A stretch of DNA of 64,000 nucleotides from Caryophanales bacterium (GTDB taxonomy: Bacteria > Bacillota > Bacilli > Exiguobacteriales > Exiguobacteriaceae), in the NCBI GenBank assembly GCA_902363455.1, contig CABJAC010000004.1, forward strand, positions 62,001 through 126,000. Reading direction: 5' to 3'. Position numbers and translations under genes: made by a program. Under the pieces are notes generated by a model. It saw only the letters and a list, made by a program, of their open reading frames with translations, made no database searches and was not told the DNA's origin. Positions 26,367 through 35,700 of this stretch are shown in pieces (position 1 is the stretch's first letter; each line of letters opens with the position of its first letter).

Positions 26367-27026
26367 TTACAACATACACCAATTGATCGGTGTCCGATTT
26401 TGTTGTGTTAACCAATCGTTCGTTTGCGAGTAAGGACGGCTGCCAAAAAATCCCCGGCTGGCTGACAATGGACTTGGATGAACGGACTCAAGTACGAGGT
26501 GACGGGATGTATCAATTAAACTTTTTTTACTTTTCGCATGATTTCCCCAAAGAATGAACACAATCGGTTGCTCTTGTTGTCCCAACACTTCGATGACACG
26601 GTCCGTAAACGATTCCCAGCCCTTTTTAGCATGGGAACCCGCTTTCCCTGCTTCAACCGTCAAGGAGGTGTTGAGGAGAAACACACCTTGTTTTGACCAG
26701 GCTTCAAGATTCCCCGTCGTCGGTACCGGACATCCGAGATCGGTAACAAGTTCCTTATACATATTCCGCAAAGAAGGTGGAATCGCGACACCGTCATTGA
26801 CAGAAAAACTTAATCCGTTGGCTTGATTCGGTCCGTGATACGGATCCTGCCCTAAAATGACACACCGGACATCGGCTGGTGCCACAGCATCAAAGGCATG
26901 AAAAATTTGATTTTTTGGCGGATACACGGTTGTTTCCCGGTAAGCCGTTTTAACGAAATCCCATAAACGGATAAAATATTCTTTTTCTTTCTCTTCTTTT
27001 AAGATTTCCTGCCAGGCTGAATGCAT
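26367..27026 (-). CDS. ung: Uracil-DNA glycosylase, family 1
   Basis: A 219-residue DNA repair enzyme that removes uracil from DNA. GQDPYHG carries the water-activating D61 and H64. The uracil-binding strand is LLNTSLTV, and HPSPLSASRGFFG near residue 185 is the minor-groove loop with the catalytic His. I start at the ATG preceded by AAAAGGAGC; the 32 upstream codons overlap the divergent tagA promoter region. Length is normal (about 220). Confidence 0.96.
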   Translation of the reverse strand: MHSAWQEILKEEKEKEYFIRLWDFVKTAYRETTVYPPKNQIFHAFDAVAPADVRCVILGQDPYHGPNQANGLSFSVNDGVAIPPSLRNMYKELVTDLGCPVPTTGNLEAWSKQGVFLLNTSLTVEAGKAGSHAKKGWESFTDRVIEVLGQQEQPIVFILWGNHAKSKKSLIDTSRHLVLESVHPSPLSASRGFFGSRPYSQTNDWLTQQNRTPINWCML

Positions 27027-27106
27027 ACGGCTCGCTCCTTTTTCAGTCTCAAGCCCCTGTTCGTTCGGCTTGATTCTGCTATGATGAGTAATGAGGTGGA
27101 ATAAAC

Positions 27107-27829
27107 ATGATTCAAACAACACAGTTATTTGGTTTGCCTTTTGTCAACGCAACACCATCGACATGGTATACCCATATTAAAACGATGTTACACCATAACG
27201 AAAAAGCCTTTCTGGTCACAGCTAATCCTGAACTAGTTTTACGTTCTTTGCGCGATCCGGCTTATAAACATATCTTACAACAAGCGACATTCATTACGCC
27301 TGATGGAATCGGTGTGACCGCAGCCAGTAAACGAATGGGAGAACCGCTTACTGCGACATTACCCGGCATCGAGACGGCACGTGAGTTACTTCGAACGGCA
27401 GATGCCCTGAAAAAGCGGGTCTTTCTGCTCGGCGGTCGTCCTGAAGTCATGAAATCGCTGATCCAGCAATTGTCGATTCGTTTTCCGGACATTCAGTTTG
27501 TCGGAACCTTTCACGGATTCGGAAAAGAGACAGAAGCGGCACAGGCGATTACATCTGCTCAGCCAGATTTAATTTTGGTAGCGCTCGGTGCACCGAAACA
27601 GGAAGAATGGATTGCATCGGTTTACGATCAAGTGGATCACGGTCTCTTTATCGGTGTCGGCGGTGCCTTCGATGTCTGGTCCGGTCACAGTAAACGGGCT
27701 CCGAAGCTGTTCCGAAAGCTAAAGCTTGAATGGCTGTACCGGATTTCCAGTCATCCGCGTGGATTGGAGAAATTGAAGGACTTGTTTCTTTTTGTTTCTC
27801 TCGTCTTACGTAAAAAATCCCGTCTGTAA
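27107..27829 (+). CDS. tagA: WecG/TagA/CpsF glycosyltransferase
   Basis: A 240-residue GT26 enzyme. TPDGIGVTAASKR near residue 63, LLGGRP near 105, VALGAPKQEEW near 160 and GVGGAFDVWSGHSKRAP near 183 are the family landmarks. TagA transfers N-acetylmannosamine to lipid-linked GlcNAc in the linkage unit of wall teichoic acid. No other teichoic acid genes are adjacent, so capsule or another polymer is possible. Start follows GAGGTGG. Confidence 0.85.
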   Translation: MIQTTQLFGLPFVNATPSTWYTHIKTMLHHNEKAFLVTANPELVLRSLRDPAYKHILQQATFITPDGIGVTAASKRMGEPLTATLPGIETARELLRTADALKKRVFLLGGRPEVMKSLIQQLSIRFPDIQFVGTFHGFGKETEAAQAITSAQPDLILVALGAPKQEEWIASVYDQVDHGLFIGVGGAFDVWSGHSKRAPKLFRKLKLEWLYRISSHPRGLEKLKDLFLFVSLVLRKKSRL

Positions 27830-27834
27830 ACAAA

Positions 27835-27874
27835 AAAATACCCGCTGTCCGGTTGACCGGACAGCGGGTATTTT
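27835..27874. terminator. Bidirectional terminator tagA/azoR
   Basis: Stem AAAATACCCGCTGTCCGG / CCGGACAGCGGGTATTTT with a short loop, between convergent genes. Confidence 0.88.
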
Positions 27875-27880
27875 CGTTTC

Positions 27881-28513
27881 TTACGCGTTGACCGTTGAGA
27901 ATGAACGACCAAGTTCTTTTGCTTTTGCGATTGCTGCTTCTTTAATTTCTTCTGCTTTTTCAGGGTTCATTGCCATACCTTCGATGAACAACGAGTTGTA
28001 ATCTGTTACGCCTGTGAAAGCAAGTGCTTGACGGAGGTAATCATCACCAAAGTTAAGGCCTGAACCTTCGTATACGCCGCCAGTTGCTTGAATGTGGAGT
28101 GCTTTTTTGCCTTCCATCAATCCTTTTGGACCTTCTGCCGTGTAAGCAAATGTTTTACCTGCAAGAAGAACGCTGTCGATATACATTTTAAGACGTGCTG
28201 GGAATGAGAAGTTCCACATTGGCGTTACGAATACATATTCGTCCGCTTCCATGTACTGCTCCAAGTGTTTTGTCATCGTTCCGACTTTAGCGATTTCCAC
28301 TTCTGATAACGCTTCGCCTGTTGCGAATTTGCCCCATGCGCTCAATACGTCTGTATCGATTTCTTGAACGTCTTCTTTATATAGATCAAGAACTTGTACT
28401 TCAGCATTCGGATTAGCTGCTTTGTAGCTTTCAAGGAAAGCTTCACCTGCTTGAAGGCTGAATGAATGTTCTGTTGATTTCGGATTTACAGTTACATAAA
28501 GTAATTTAGTCAT
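27881..28513 (-). CDS. azoR: FMN-dependent NADH azoreductase
   Basis: A 210-residue flavodoxin-fold quinone/azo reductase. The N-terminal VTVNPKSTEHSFSLQAGEAF is the FMN-phosphate loop; MWNFSFPARLKMYIDSVLLAGKTF (MWNFSFPARLKMYID) near 100 and QATGGVYEG near 145 are the FMN and substrate elements. It detoxifies quinones and azo compounds by two-electron reduction. The upstream MarR-type gene closely resembles MhqR, which controls azoreductases in B. subtilis. I start at the ATG after AAGGGGA. Confidence 0.92.
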   Translation of the reverse strand: MTKLLYVTVNPKSTEHSFSLQAGEAFLESYKAANPNAEVQVLDLYKEDVQEIDTDVLSAWGKFATGEALSEVEIAKVGTMTKHLEQYMEADEYVFVTPMWNFSFPARLKMYIDSVLLAGKTFAYTAEGPKGLMEGKKALHIQATGGVYEGSGLNFGDDYLRQALAFTGVTDYNSLFIEGMAMNPEKAEEIKEAAIAKAKELGRSFSTVNA

Positions 28514-28553
28514 TTTTATTTCCCCTTTGTATCTAAAGTAATTTCTGTAAGTA

Positions 28554-28582
28554 AATATACCAACACCATTTTCGTTTGTCAA
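28554..28582 (-). promoter_or_regulatory. azoR promoter
   Basis: On the minus strand, -35 TTGACA (28577-28582) and -10 TATATT (28554-28559) with a 17-bp spacer: an almost consensus sigma-A promoter, needing repression to be regulated. Confidence 0.8.
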
Positions 28583-28587
28583 TTAGT

Positions 28588-28606
28588 TTGATTTCAAAGA
28601 AATCAA
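28588..28606. promoter_or_regulatory. Candidate MhqR-type operator at azoR promoter
   Basis: TTGATTTC-AAA-GAAATCAA, a perfect 19-bp inverted repeat, lies 5 bp upstream of the azoR -35. The adjacent MarR-family gene is the obvious candidate regulator. Binding is inferred. Confidence 0.5.
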
Positions 28607-28615
28607 CAAAAAAAA

Positions 28616-28641
28616 GCGTAATCATAAGATTAGGCTTTTTC
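28616..28641 (-). terminator. Terminator of the MarR-type gene
   Basis: Stem AGCCTAATC / GATTACGCT (one mismatch) followed on the minus strand by a T-run. It overlaps the stop codon and separates the regulator from azoR. Confidence 0.6.
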
Positions 28642-29088
28642 TGCATGCGTATAATGATCTGCTTTATGACCAATCCGTTTCAATTGGTCAATCAACTGTT
28701 CTTTTTCTTCAATTGAAAGATCGCTGAATAAGTCCGTTAAAAATGCTTCGTGTTTCGGGAAGGTTTCTTCCATCAAAGCTCGTCCGGCTTCGGTTAATGT
28801 TCCGAATGTCACACGGCGATCTGTCGGGCACGACCGTCGAGCAAGAAGTCCACGGTTTTCCAATTTATCGACGACATACGTCACACTGCCGCTTGTCAGT
28901 AAAATCTTATCACCGATTTGTTGAAGTGGTGTATCTCCTTTGTGGTACAACAATTCCAGGACACCAAACTCCGATAAATTCAGTTGATGTGTCTTAATAT
29001 CCACCTTTACTTGTTCCGTTACCGCATGCATGGTACGAGATAGAACAACGAGCATTTTCAATGCCAGCTTCGAGTCTGTCGATTCCAT
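28630..29088 (-). CDS. mhqR: MarR-family repressor, MhqR-like
   Basis: A 152-residue winged-helix protein. FGVLELLYHKGDTPLQQIGD, then KILLTSGSVTYVVDKLENRG and CPTDRRV, agrees closely with what I recall of B. subtilis MhqR, a repressor of quinone-inducible genes including azoreductases. I start at the ATG after GAGGGGCG. It is transcribed ahead of azoR with its own terminator between them. The symbol is by resemblance and context. Confidence 0.75.
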   Translation of the reverse strand: MESTDSKLALKMLVVLSRTMHAVTEQVKVDIKTHQLNLSEFGVLELLYHKGDTPLQQIGDKILLTSGSVTYVVDKLENRGLLARRSCPTDRRVTFGTLTEAGRALMEETFPKHEAFLTDLFSDLSIEEKEQLIDQLKRIGHKADHYTHAEKA

Positions 29089-29262
29089 TTTACGTTCGCC
29101 CCTCTTTATCTTGATTCGAAACAATCATAGACCTCTTTTTTCCATCGGTCAATTCCGGTTTGGATTTTCAGCTCTTTTTGACGGATTGCTTAATTTCTTC
29201 TTGCCATGAAACGCGTCCCATAGATTACGGTCTTGATATACACTACAAGGGAGGCTTTCTTC

Positions 29263-29520
29263 ATGTCATTTCAAACATGGTTACAGCATCTTTTCCAAAA
29301 AAATGTAGCTTTTGAATTAGCGATTGAACAATTGTATACACCAACCGGCTACTACCTGTGCAAACATACGTTGGTCGCCCAGTACAAAGACTTGACGCCG
29401 GCTCATCAGATCGAACTGTTGCAAAAGGTTACCGAACAAATCGAACGTTCGACTTCGCTTGAAGGTCCGATTACAAAGCAGGACTGGATTCAGATTCATC
29501 AACAATTATCCAACAGTTAG
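29263..29520 (+). CDS. Small hypothetical protein upstream of LacI regulator
   Basis: An 85-residue soluble protein with no motif I recognise; the C-terminal half is helical (HQIELLQKVTEQIERSTS). The ATG at 29263 follows GGGAGG, while the longer frame (from 29233) has no such site. Its stop codon is 12 bp before the lacI-family start, whose ribosome binding site overlaps the stop, so the two are co-transcribed. Confidence 0.55.
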   Translation: MSFQTWLQHLFQKNVAFELAIEQLYTPTGYYLCKHTLVAQYKDLTPAHQIELLQKVTEQIERSTSLEGPITKQDWIQIHQQLSNS

Positions 29521-29532
29521 GAGGAACTTTTG

Positions 29533-30498
29533 ATGGCCAACATTCGTGACTTAGCACGTGAAGCAGATGTTTCAGTGACGACAGTCTCGCGTGTCCTCAA
29601 TGATCATCCGTACGTCGCGGAAGATAAACGGCAGGCCGTACGGGACGCAATCATCAAACTCGGTTACATCCGCAATCAAACTGCCGTCCATTTGTCGACC
29701 GGTCAAACGAAAACAATCGGCGTCATGTTACCTTACGTCGATCATCCGTATCATGCTGCCATCTTACACGGAATCGCCCAAAGTGCTTTTGAGGAAGGAT
29801 ATCGTTTTTTGACTTGGCAGACAAACTATATCGCATCCCATGAACAAACCGTTCTTCAGGCACTTGCCCAACGTGAAGTCGATGGACTGATTGTCGTTTC
29901 ACACAGTCTCCCCGTCGATGAGATTCTCCCATATGAGCAGTATGGTCCGATTGTTTTTTGTGAGCACCACGAGGAAGTCTCTTCGGTTTATATCAATCAT
30001 TATTCAGCGTTTCAAAGCGGGTTGAAAGCACTTCAATCTTTTGGACATACTCATATCGGAATTTGTCTCGGCCGTCCGGACAGTACGAACAGCCGTGCCC
30101 GAAAACGTGCTTATCAGGACACCGTGCCGCTTGCTGATGCTGAATGGACATATCAACACGCATTGACAATCGAAGACGGAGCCGACATCGCACGGAAGTG
30201 GTCTAATCAAGCTTACCGTCCAACTGCTTTATTGACTGCAAGTGATCACGTCGCGGCTGGTATTATTTTGGAGCTTCGAAAACAGGGATATCGGGTTCCG
30301 GAAGATCTAGCGGTCATTGGATTTGACGGCAGTGAATTAGCGGTCGTCCTCAATCTAACAACAGTTGCGGTCCCTTATGAGACCATCGGACGCCAGGCCT
30401 TTTCCGTCGCAATCAGCGACAACTGGAGACAGCATCCCCAAAGTGAAATTCCAACCACTCTTCTGAGTGGATTAACAGCAATTAAAGTCCTTGATTGA
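29533..30498 (+). CDS. LacI-family transcriptional regulator
   Basis: A 321-residue protein. The N-terminal helix-turn-helix NIRDLAREADVSVTTVSRVL is followed by the hinge with LGYIRNQTAVHLSTGQ, then a periplasmic-binding-protein-like effector domain (TIGVMLPYVDHPYHAAILHG and VIGFDGSELA). It is complete despite the insertion element directly after its stop codon. No sugar genes are adjacent, so the effector is unknown. The PTS operon at 45.3 kb has LacI-type sites, but a link is speculative. Confidence 0.88.
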   Translation: MANIRDLAREADVSVTTVSRVLNDHPYVAEDKRQAVRDAIIKLGYIRNQTAVHLSTGQTKTIGVMLPYVDHPYHAAILHGIAQSAFEEGYRFLTWQTNYIASHEQTVLQALAQREVDGLIVVSHSLPVDEILPYEQYGPIVFCEHHEEVSSVYINHYSAFQSGLKALQSFGHTHIGICLGRPDSTNSRARKRAYQDTVPLADAEWTYQHALTIEDGADIARKWSNQAYRPTALLTASDHVAAGIILELRKQGYRVPEDLAVIGFDGSELAVVLNLTTVAVPYETIGRQAFSVAISDNWRQHPQSEIPTTLLSGLTAIKVLD

Positions 30499-30499
30499 A

Positions 30500-30600
30500 C
30501 TCCCCCCACCTACGCCTTGCTTAGAGGTGGGGGATTCCTGAGTCATTCGACCTGACGGTCGAAACCTGATCAGGCTAGCCCCGTCGTCCCGACGGTTGAA
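30500..30600 (-). ncRNA. Candidate omega (reRNA) guide RNA at the tnpB 3' end
   Basis: In TnpB systems the 3' end of the tnpB transcript and the element's right end form the guide RNA. Here the region is rich in hairpins: CCGTCG/CGACGG (30581-30595), CCTGATCAGG (30565-30574), TTCGACC/GGTCGAA (30546-30563) and the terminal CCCCCACCT/AGGTGGGGG stem. The guide would be read from bases just below 30500, which are antisense to the 3' end of the LacI gene. Inferred from family knowledge, not demonstrated. Confidence 0.45.
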
Positions 30601-31742
30601 GAAGCCAAGATTCGTTCAGCTTCTCGTTTAAGATTCAGTCCTGCGTTCACATCCCGGTCGTGGTGGATCCCGCAATTCAGGCATGTCCATTCACGCAAGC
30701 CAAGATGTTTCACGTCTTTGTGTTGATGTCCGCAACTGGAGCACAGTTGGCTGGAAGCAAAGGTCTTCCCGACCTTCACGACGGTCTTCCCGCACCAGTC
30801 CGCCTTATATTCGAGCATACGGAAGAACGTCGACCAACTGACGTCCGAGATGGACTTGCTCAACTTGCGGTTCTTCTGCATGTTCTTCACTTGCAAGGTC
30901 TCGACGCCGATGACGTCGTGGTTTTTGACGATCTCGGTCGATACTTTGTGCAGGAAATCGGTTCGCTTGTTGGCAATCTTCTCGTGGATGCGGGCGACCT
31001 TTCGTTTCTGCTTCTGGTAGTTCTTCGACTCGGTAAGTTTCACTTTCTTGTCCAAGGCCATGCGCTGACGACGAGAGAGCTTGCGTTGCTCGCGTGCCAG
31101 CTTTTTCTCGAGCGAACGGAAGTAGCGGTCGTTCTTGTATACCGTGCCGTCCGACAGGATGGCAAAGTTCTTCAACCCGACGTCTATGCCGATGGATGAA
31201 CCGGTCTTCGGCAGTTCGTGGATTTCCTGCTCGACGAGCAGGGAGACGAAGTATTTTCCTGAAGCGTTACACCGGATGGTTGCGTTCAAGATGCGTCCTG
31301 CGACCTGTCTCGAGTTGGCGAAACGCACCCACTTCAACTTAGGAAGTTTGAGCTTGTTGCCGACAACCGAGACCTCGGGAAGCTGGTTCTTTTTCTCGAT
31401 ATTGGTCTTGTAGGATTGGACGGGATTGCGCTTCGATTTGAACCGAGGCCCTTCGTTCTGCTTCTTGAAGAAGCGATCATACGCATCGGTCAGGTGTTTG
31501 ACACTCGATTGAAGCGAATGGCTATCGACTTCTTTCAGCCAGTCGAACTCTTGCTTCAGCATCGGGATTTCTTTCGAACAAGAACCGTAAGACAGTCCTT
31601 TGCCTGTCATTTTATACGTCTCATCCCACTTCGCTAAGAAGTAGTTGAAGACGAAACGCGAACAACCAATGGTCTTCGCAATCAGGATTTCCTGCTCTTT
31701 CGTCGGGTATATTCTGAATTTGTAGGCCTTATACTTCAACAT
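30570..31742 (-). CDS. tnpB: TnpB RNA-guided nuclease (IS200/IS605 family)
   Basis: A 390-residue protein of normal TnpB length. The RuvC residues are intact: D187 in [11 protein letters not shown]281 in [11 protein letters not shown], and D362/D364 in [12 protein letters not shown] zinc finger CSSCGHQH...CLNCG lies at about 334-357. The N-terminal [11 protein letters not shown] is the usual start, and AGGAGG precedes the ATG. It appears catalytically competent, not a dead TldR-type derivative. Without tnpA it depends on another transposase for movement. Confidence 0.92.
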   Translation of the reverse strand: MLKYKAYKFRIYPTKEQEILIAKTIGCSRFVFNYFLAKWDETYKMTGKGLSYGSCSKEIPMLKQEFDWLKEVDSHSLQSSVKHLTDAYDRFFKKQNEGPRFKSKRNPVQSYKTNIEKKNQLPEVSVVGNKLKLPKLKWVRFANSRQVAGRILNATIRCNASGKYFVSLLVEQEIHELPKTGSSIGIDVGLKNFAILSDGTVYKNDRYFRSLEKKLAREQRKLSRRQRMALDKKVKLTESKNYQKQKRKVARIHEKIANKRTDFLHKVSTEIVKNHDVIGVETLQVKNMQKNRKLSKSISDVSWSTFFRMLEYKADWCGKTVVKVGKTFASSQLCSSCGHQHKDVKHLGLREWTCLNCGIHHDRDVNAGLNLKREAERILASSTVGTTGLA

Positions 31743-31850
31743 GATTTTTACCTCCTTGAAAGGTTCATACCCGAAAGGGAGGCGGGCGATTCACCTCCCA
31801 CTTTCACTTCGTTTAAAAGTGGGAGTACTCTCGCCTAATTTTGATAGATG

Positions 31851-31892
31851 AAAACCCGCTCTTGTCTCGCAAATGCGTCAAGAGCGGGTTTT
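31851..31892. terminator. Terminator downstream of NlpC/P60 gene
   Basis: Perfect 14-bp stem AAAACCCGCTCTTG / CAAGAGCGGGTTTT with A/T runs on both sides. Confidence 0.85.
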
Positions 31893-31908
31893 TCGGATGA
31901 TTTCTTTC

Positions 31909-32571
31909 TCATAAAGATCCGGCAGCAACGTAACGTGAGCCCCAGTAGCCGCTTCGGAATGATTCTTTGACGACTTGTCCGTAATAAGAGTTTGCGTTGA
32001 TCATAGTCGATCCATCAACCGCGATTCCTACATGTTGAATACCGCTTCCGTGTGTAAAGAAGACTAAATCTCCGGCAGCGGGAGCTGTCCGTTTTGTTCC
32101 GCTGTACTGGGCAGCAGCCGTTCGTGGCAATGATTTGCCTAACGCGTTATACACATAGCGTGTGAAACCCGAGCAGTCAAAGCTGACAGGTCCCGTTGCA
32201 CCAAATACATACGGACGTCCTTTTAATCCTTCCGCAACAGAGACGACAGCCGCACCACTCTTAGAAAGTCCCGTTGTCGCTTGCGCACTAAATGCTTTTG
32301 TATAGGCAGCAGCTATGTATGCATTTTTTCCCTCGTACTTGAATTGATACCAGTTGTTTGCTGTTTTAGTCGAAACGGTTACCGTCTGCCCAAGTTTTAG
32401 TTGGCCAAGTTTTTGTCCCGTCGTCGCTGCTTCTGACCGAACATTCAATACATCCACTGATACGACGACTTTTTGAACGGAACTGGCTTTCGTTTGTGCA
32501 GGAACAGCTGCAAAACTGCTGATCAGTAATGTGGCAAACACGGTAATACGAGCCAAAAATGAACACTTCAT
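31909..32571 (-). CDS. Secreted SH3b-NlpC/P60 peptidoglycan endopeptidase
   Basis: A 220-residue exported wall hydrolase. A signal peptide (residues 1 to about 28, cleavage near AQTKA) is followed by one SH3b domain (about 35-93) and an NlpC/P60 domain (about 110-220). The catalytic set is C133 in FDCSGF, H180 in IQHVGIAV, and N192 or N194 in MINANSYYG. It should cleave D-Glu-diaminopimelate/lysine-type stem peptides. Start preceded by AAAGGAGAG. It has a long AT-rich leader containing a palindrome. Confidence 0.9.
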   Translation of the reverse strand: MKCSFLARITVFATLLISSFAAVPAQTKASSVQKVVVSVDVLNVRSEAATTGQKLGQLKLGQTVTVSTKTANNWYQFKYEGKNAYIAAAYTKAFSAQATTGLSKSGAAVVSVAEGLKGRPYVFGATGPVSFDCSGFTRYVYNALGKSLPRTAAAQYSGTKRTAPAAGDLVFFTHGSGIQHVGIAVDGSTMINANSYYGQVVKESFRSGYWGSRYVAAGSL

Positions 32572-32613
32572 CCGTCTCTCTCCTTTTAAATGCATCGATA
32601 TATGTAAAAAATA

Positions 32614-32628
32614 AATTATCAGATAATT
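32614..32628. promoter_or_regulatory. 15-bp palindrome in leader of NlpC/P60 gene
   Basis: AATTATC-A-GATAATT, a perfect inverted repeat about 45 bp before the start codon. It is a possible operator; no clear WalR direct repeat was found in this leader. Confidence 0.35.
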
Positions 32629-32717
32629 CCTGTTTTTATCCTATCATGTTGATTTATTCCCTCGTATTACATTTTATTGACAGCACTTCTTTTTCGTAAT
32701 GATTTTGTAACAAAATA

Positions 32718-32767
32718 AAAAACAGGTCATAAAACGGCTCCTTAAAGCCGTTTTATAGTACCTGTTT
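32718..32767 (-). terminator. Terminator after RND pump gene
   Basis: Nested hairpin: outer AAACAGGT / ACCTGTTT and inner AAAACGGCTTT / (A)GGAGCCGTTTT, followed on the minus strand by TTTTATTTTG. Confidence 0.75.
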
Positions 32768-32791
32768 GATGGAGAAATCTCTTACAACTGT

Positions 32792-35700
32792 TTAATCCAT
32801 TGACTTCTTTTTCCGAAAGCGTGCCAAAAATTCGTACACAATCGGCACAATCAACAACGTCAACAACGTAGAGCTGGTCAGTCCACCGATGACCGTGACA
32901 CCAAGGCCTTTAGAAATCAAGGCACCACCTTCAAGTCCTAACGCAAGAGGTGACAAGGCACCGATTGTCGCAAGAGCTGTCATCAAGATCGGACGAAGTC
33001 GTGTTCCGGCTGCGTCCAACAAGGCTTCACGTGTGGAGAGTCCTTCTGCTTCTTTATGAATGACTCGGTCAATTAAGACGATTGCATTCGTAACGACGAT
33101 TCCGATCAGCATCAAAGCACCGATTAAGGACGAGACGGAAATCGTTTCACCCGTAATCAACAGTGCAAGTAAACCACCGATGATGGCAAACGGAAGCGAG
33201 AACAGGATGACGAGTGGTGTCGAAGCGCCTCCGAACGTGATGACTAAAACGAGGTAGACGATTGCGACGGCCGCTGCCATCGCCAAACCAAGTTGCGTAA
33301 ACGACTCTTGGATTTGCTCTGTTACGCCACCCGCTTTATACGAAACGCCTGTCGGAAGGTCAATCTTTTTAACGGATTGATCAATTGCCTGTGAAGCTTC
33401 TGTTGCTTTATCGGTCTTCAGTTCTGCCGTAACGGTTGCAACAAGTTTCCCGTCCCGTTCACTGAGAGAATCCGGTGTCGTTCCTTTTTTCACCGAGACA
33501 AAATCCGATAATTTACGAACCCCGAGTGGCGTCGTAACATCTGTTTTTTGTAAATCATTAATTGAATCATAGGTTGTCTGTTCATTCGGAACAATGACAT
33601 CCAATTCTTTACCGTCTACTTTTATAGTAGAAAGTGGTTTTTCTTCTCCCTGCACATTGGCAATACCTTGTGCCAATTGTGCTGTCGAGACACCAAATTC
33701 AGCAGCTTTTTGCTGATCCACTTCGAACGTGTACTGCGTATACGACTCTTTTAAATCTGTCGTTACTTTCCGAACGTATTTGGATTCTCCTTCAATCGCT
33801 TTGACGAATTTAGGAGTCATCGTTTGTAAGTCTTCAATCGAATTGGCATAGACAGAATACGAAACGCCGGAAGATGCCGCTCCGCCGCTGAAGTCCTGTT
33901 CTTTCCATTCTCCTGTCGGAATATCTTTATTCAGTTGCTTAATGGTCTGTTGCTTTACGTCTGCAAAATCGGCTGTATCCGGATCGTATTGAGCGATGAA
34001 AACAGCTTGTTTCGTATTCCCCGGATTCAACGGATTTTCGCCGCCGACCGTAAACTGCAGATTATCGATATTATCTTGCTTGTCAAAGTAAGCTTCTGCC
34101 TGATCTGCTGCTTTTAATGAATCTTCAAGCGTCTGACCCGGTTTTGGATTGTACGTGACGTAAAACGTTTTTTCGCTCTCCTGATTCAAGAAGTTGACAC
34201 CGATTGCCGGAACAAGTGCAAAACTGCCGACTAACAGCAGGACTGCCAATCCAAAAACAACCAGCTTATGGTTCAAGGACCAATTCAGCACACCACGGTA
34301 CCAATTCGCAAGTCTGCCGCCCTCTTCTTTTTCCGGTTTTGGTGCCTTTCCACGTTTGAACAATGAATCCGCAAACATAGGTACAACGGTCACCGCAACG
34401 ATCAGCGATGCAAACAGAGCGAAGACCACCGTCAAGGCGAATGGTAAAAATAACTCTCCGACGAACCCTGTGACGAATCCAAGTGGCAGGAACACAGCGA
34501 TTGTGACAATCGTGGATGAAGCGACCGGAATAAACACTTCACGTGTCGCATCGATAATAAGTGCTTTTCCTTTCAGTGGTTCAGCCGGATCCGTCAATCG
34601 CCGGTAGATATTTTCAATGACGACAATCGAATCATCGACGACGCGTCCGATTGCAACCGTCATCGCCCCAAGTGTCATGATGTTAAGCGAGATGTCCAAC
34701 TGTTTTAATACGAGAATCGCCATCAACAAGGAGAGCGGAATTGAAATGACCGCAATGATTGTCGATTTGATGTTGCGTAAGAACAGAAGAATGATGATGA
34801 CAGCGAATAAGGCACCGATCAACGCTTTGCTGATCATCGTCGAGACCGATTCTTCGATCGGCTTTCCCTGGTCGAGGGTGACGGATGCCTTCGCACTGTT
34901 ATTCTCTTTCTCAAAGTCTTGAATCGTTTCTTTTACTGCATTAACGACTTCAACCGTATTCGCATCTTGCGATTTTGTCACTTGGACACCAATCGAGCGT
35001 TCTCCGTTTGAACGTGAAATCGATTCTTCGATTCCTTTATCTTCAATCGTCGCCAATTGTGACAGTTTTACGGTCGGGACCTGAGTAGGTGCAGCTGCAG
35101 CTTGCGCCTCTTGCGTTTGCGCCGGTGCTGCTTGTACTGGCGCTTGTCCAGTTGTTGCTTCAGGTGCTTGTCCGGACGCTGCAGATTGCGGTGTATAAGG
35201 TAAACGAAGATTTTTTAATTCATTGACAGTTGTCACCTTGCCATCTAAAACGACTGCTTGTTCTTGATCACCTAATTCATATAATCCGAGCGCCAAACGG
35301 GAATCATTTGCTTGAATCAATTGTTTGGCATTCTCTTCCGTCAATCCGTATTGCTGTAATTTTTTTTCGTCAAATCGAATTTCGATTCGACGAATTTCTT
35401 GACCGGCAATTTGGACAGTCTGCGCCCCTTCGATTCCTTCGAGTTTCGGTTGCAGTTCATTTTCGACTAATTTCGTTAAGTCGGATAACGAACGTTTTTC
35501 ATCCGATACTGCAAATCCGATGACCGGAAAGGCATCAAAAGAAATCCGGGAAACTTGTGGTTCCTGTGCCCCTTCCGGTAGTTCGACGTTGGCTAAAGCT
35601 TCTTTTACTTTTTGCTCCGCTTCATCCATATCGGTACTAAAGGTGTAATCGATTTGGAGATTGGATGCATTTTGGAAGGATGAAGATCGGACTGTATCCA

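Larger units (their letters stand above)
30499..31836 (-). mobile_element. IS200/IS605-family element carrying only tnpB
   Basis: The left-end hairpin (CTCCCACTTT 31795-31804 with AAAGTGGGAG 31816-31825) and the right-end hairpin (CCCCCACCT 30503-30511 with AGGTGGGGG 30525-30533) flank a tnpB gene. The two end hairpins have related G/C-rich arms, as in single-strand transposing IS200/IS605 elements. There is no tnpA. The outer limits are approximate because these elements have no terminal inverted repeats or target duplications. The right end abuts the stop codon of the LacI gene. Confidence 0.7.

Noticed and set aside
30499-30570. LacI-family gene truncated by the insertion element
   Set aside because: The protein has a complete effector domain, a normal length (321 residues) and its own stop codon before the element begins.
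30660-31199. 180-codon open frame antisense to tnpB
   Set aside because: It is a mirror of tnpB codon usage with no ribosome binding site and no recognisable domain.
30570-31742. Nuclease-dead TnpB-like repressor (TldR) regulating the adjacent LacI gene
   Set aside because: All RuvC residues (D187, E281, D362/D364) and the zinc cysteines are present, so an inactive regulator is not supported.
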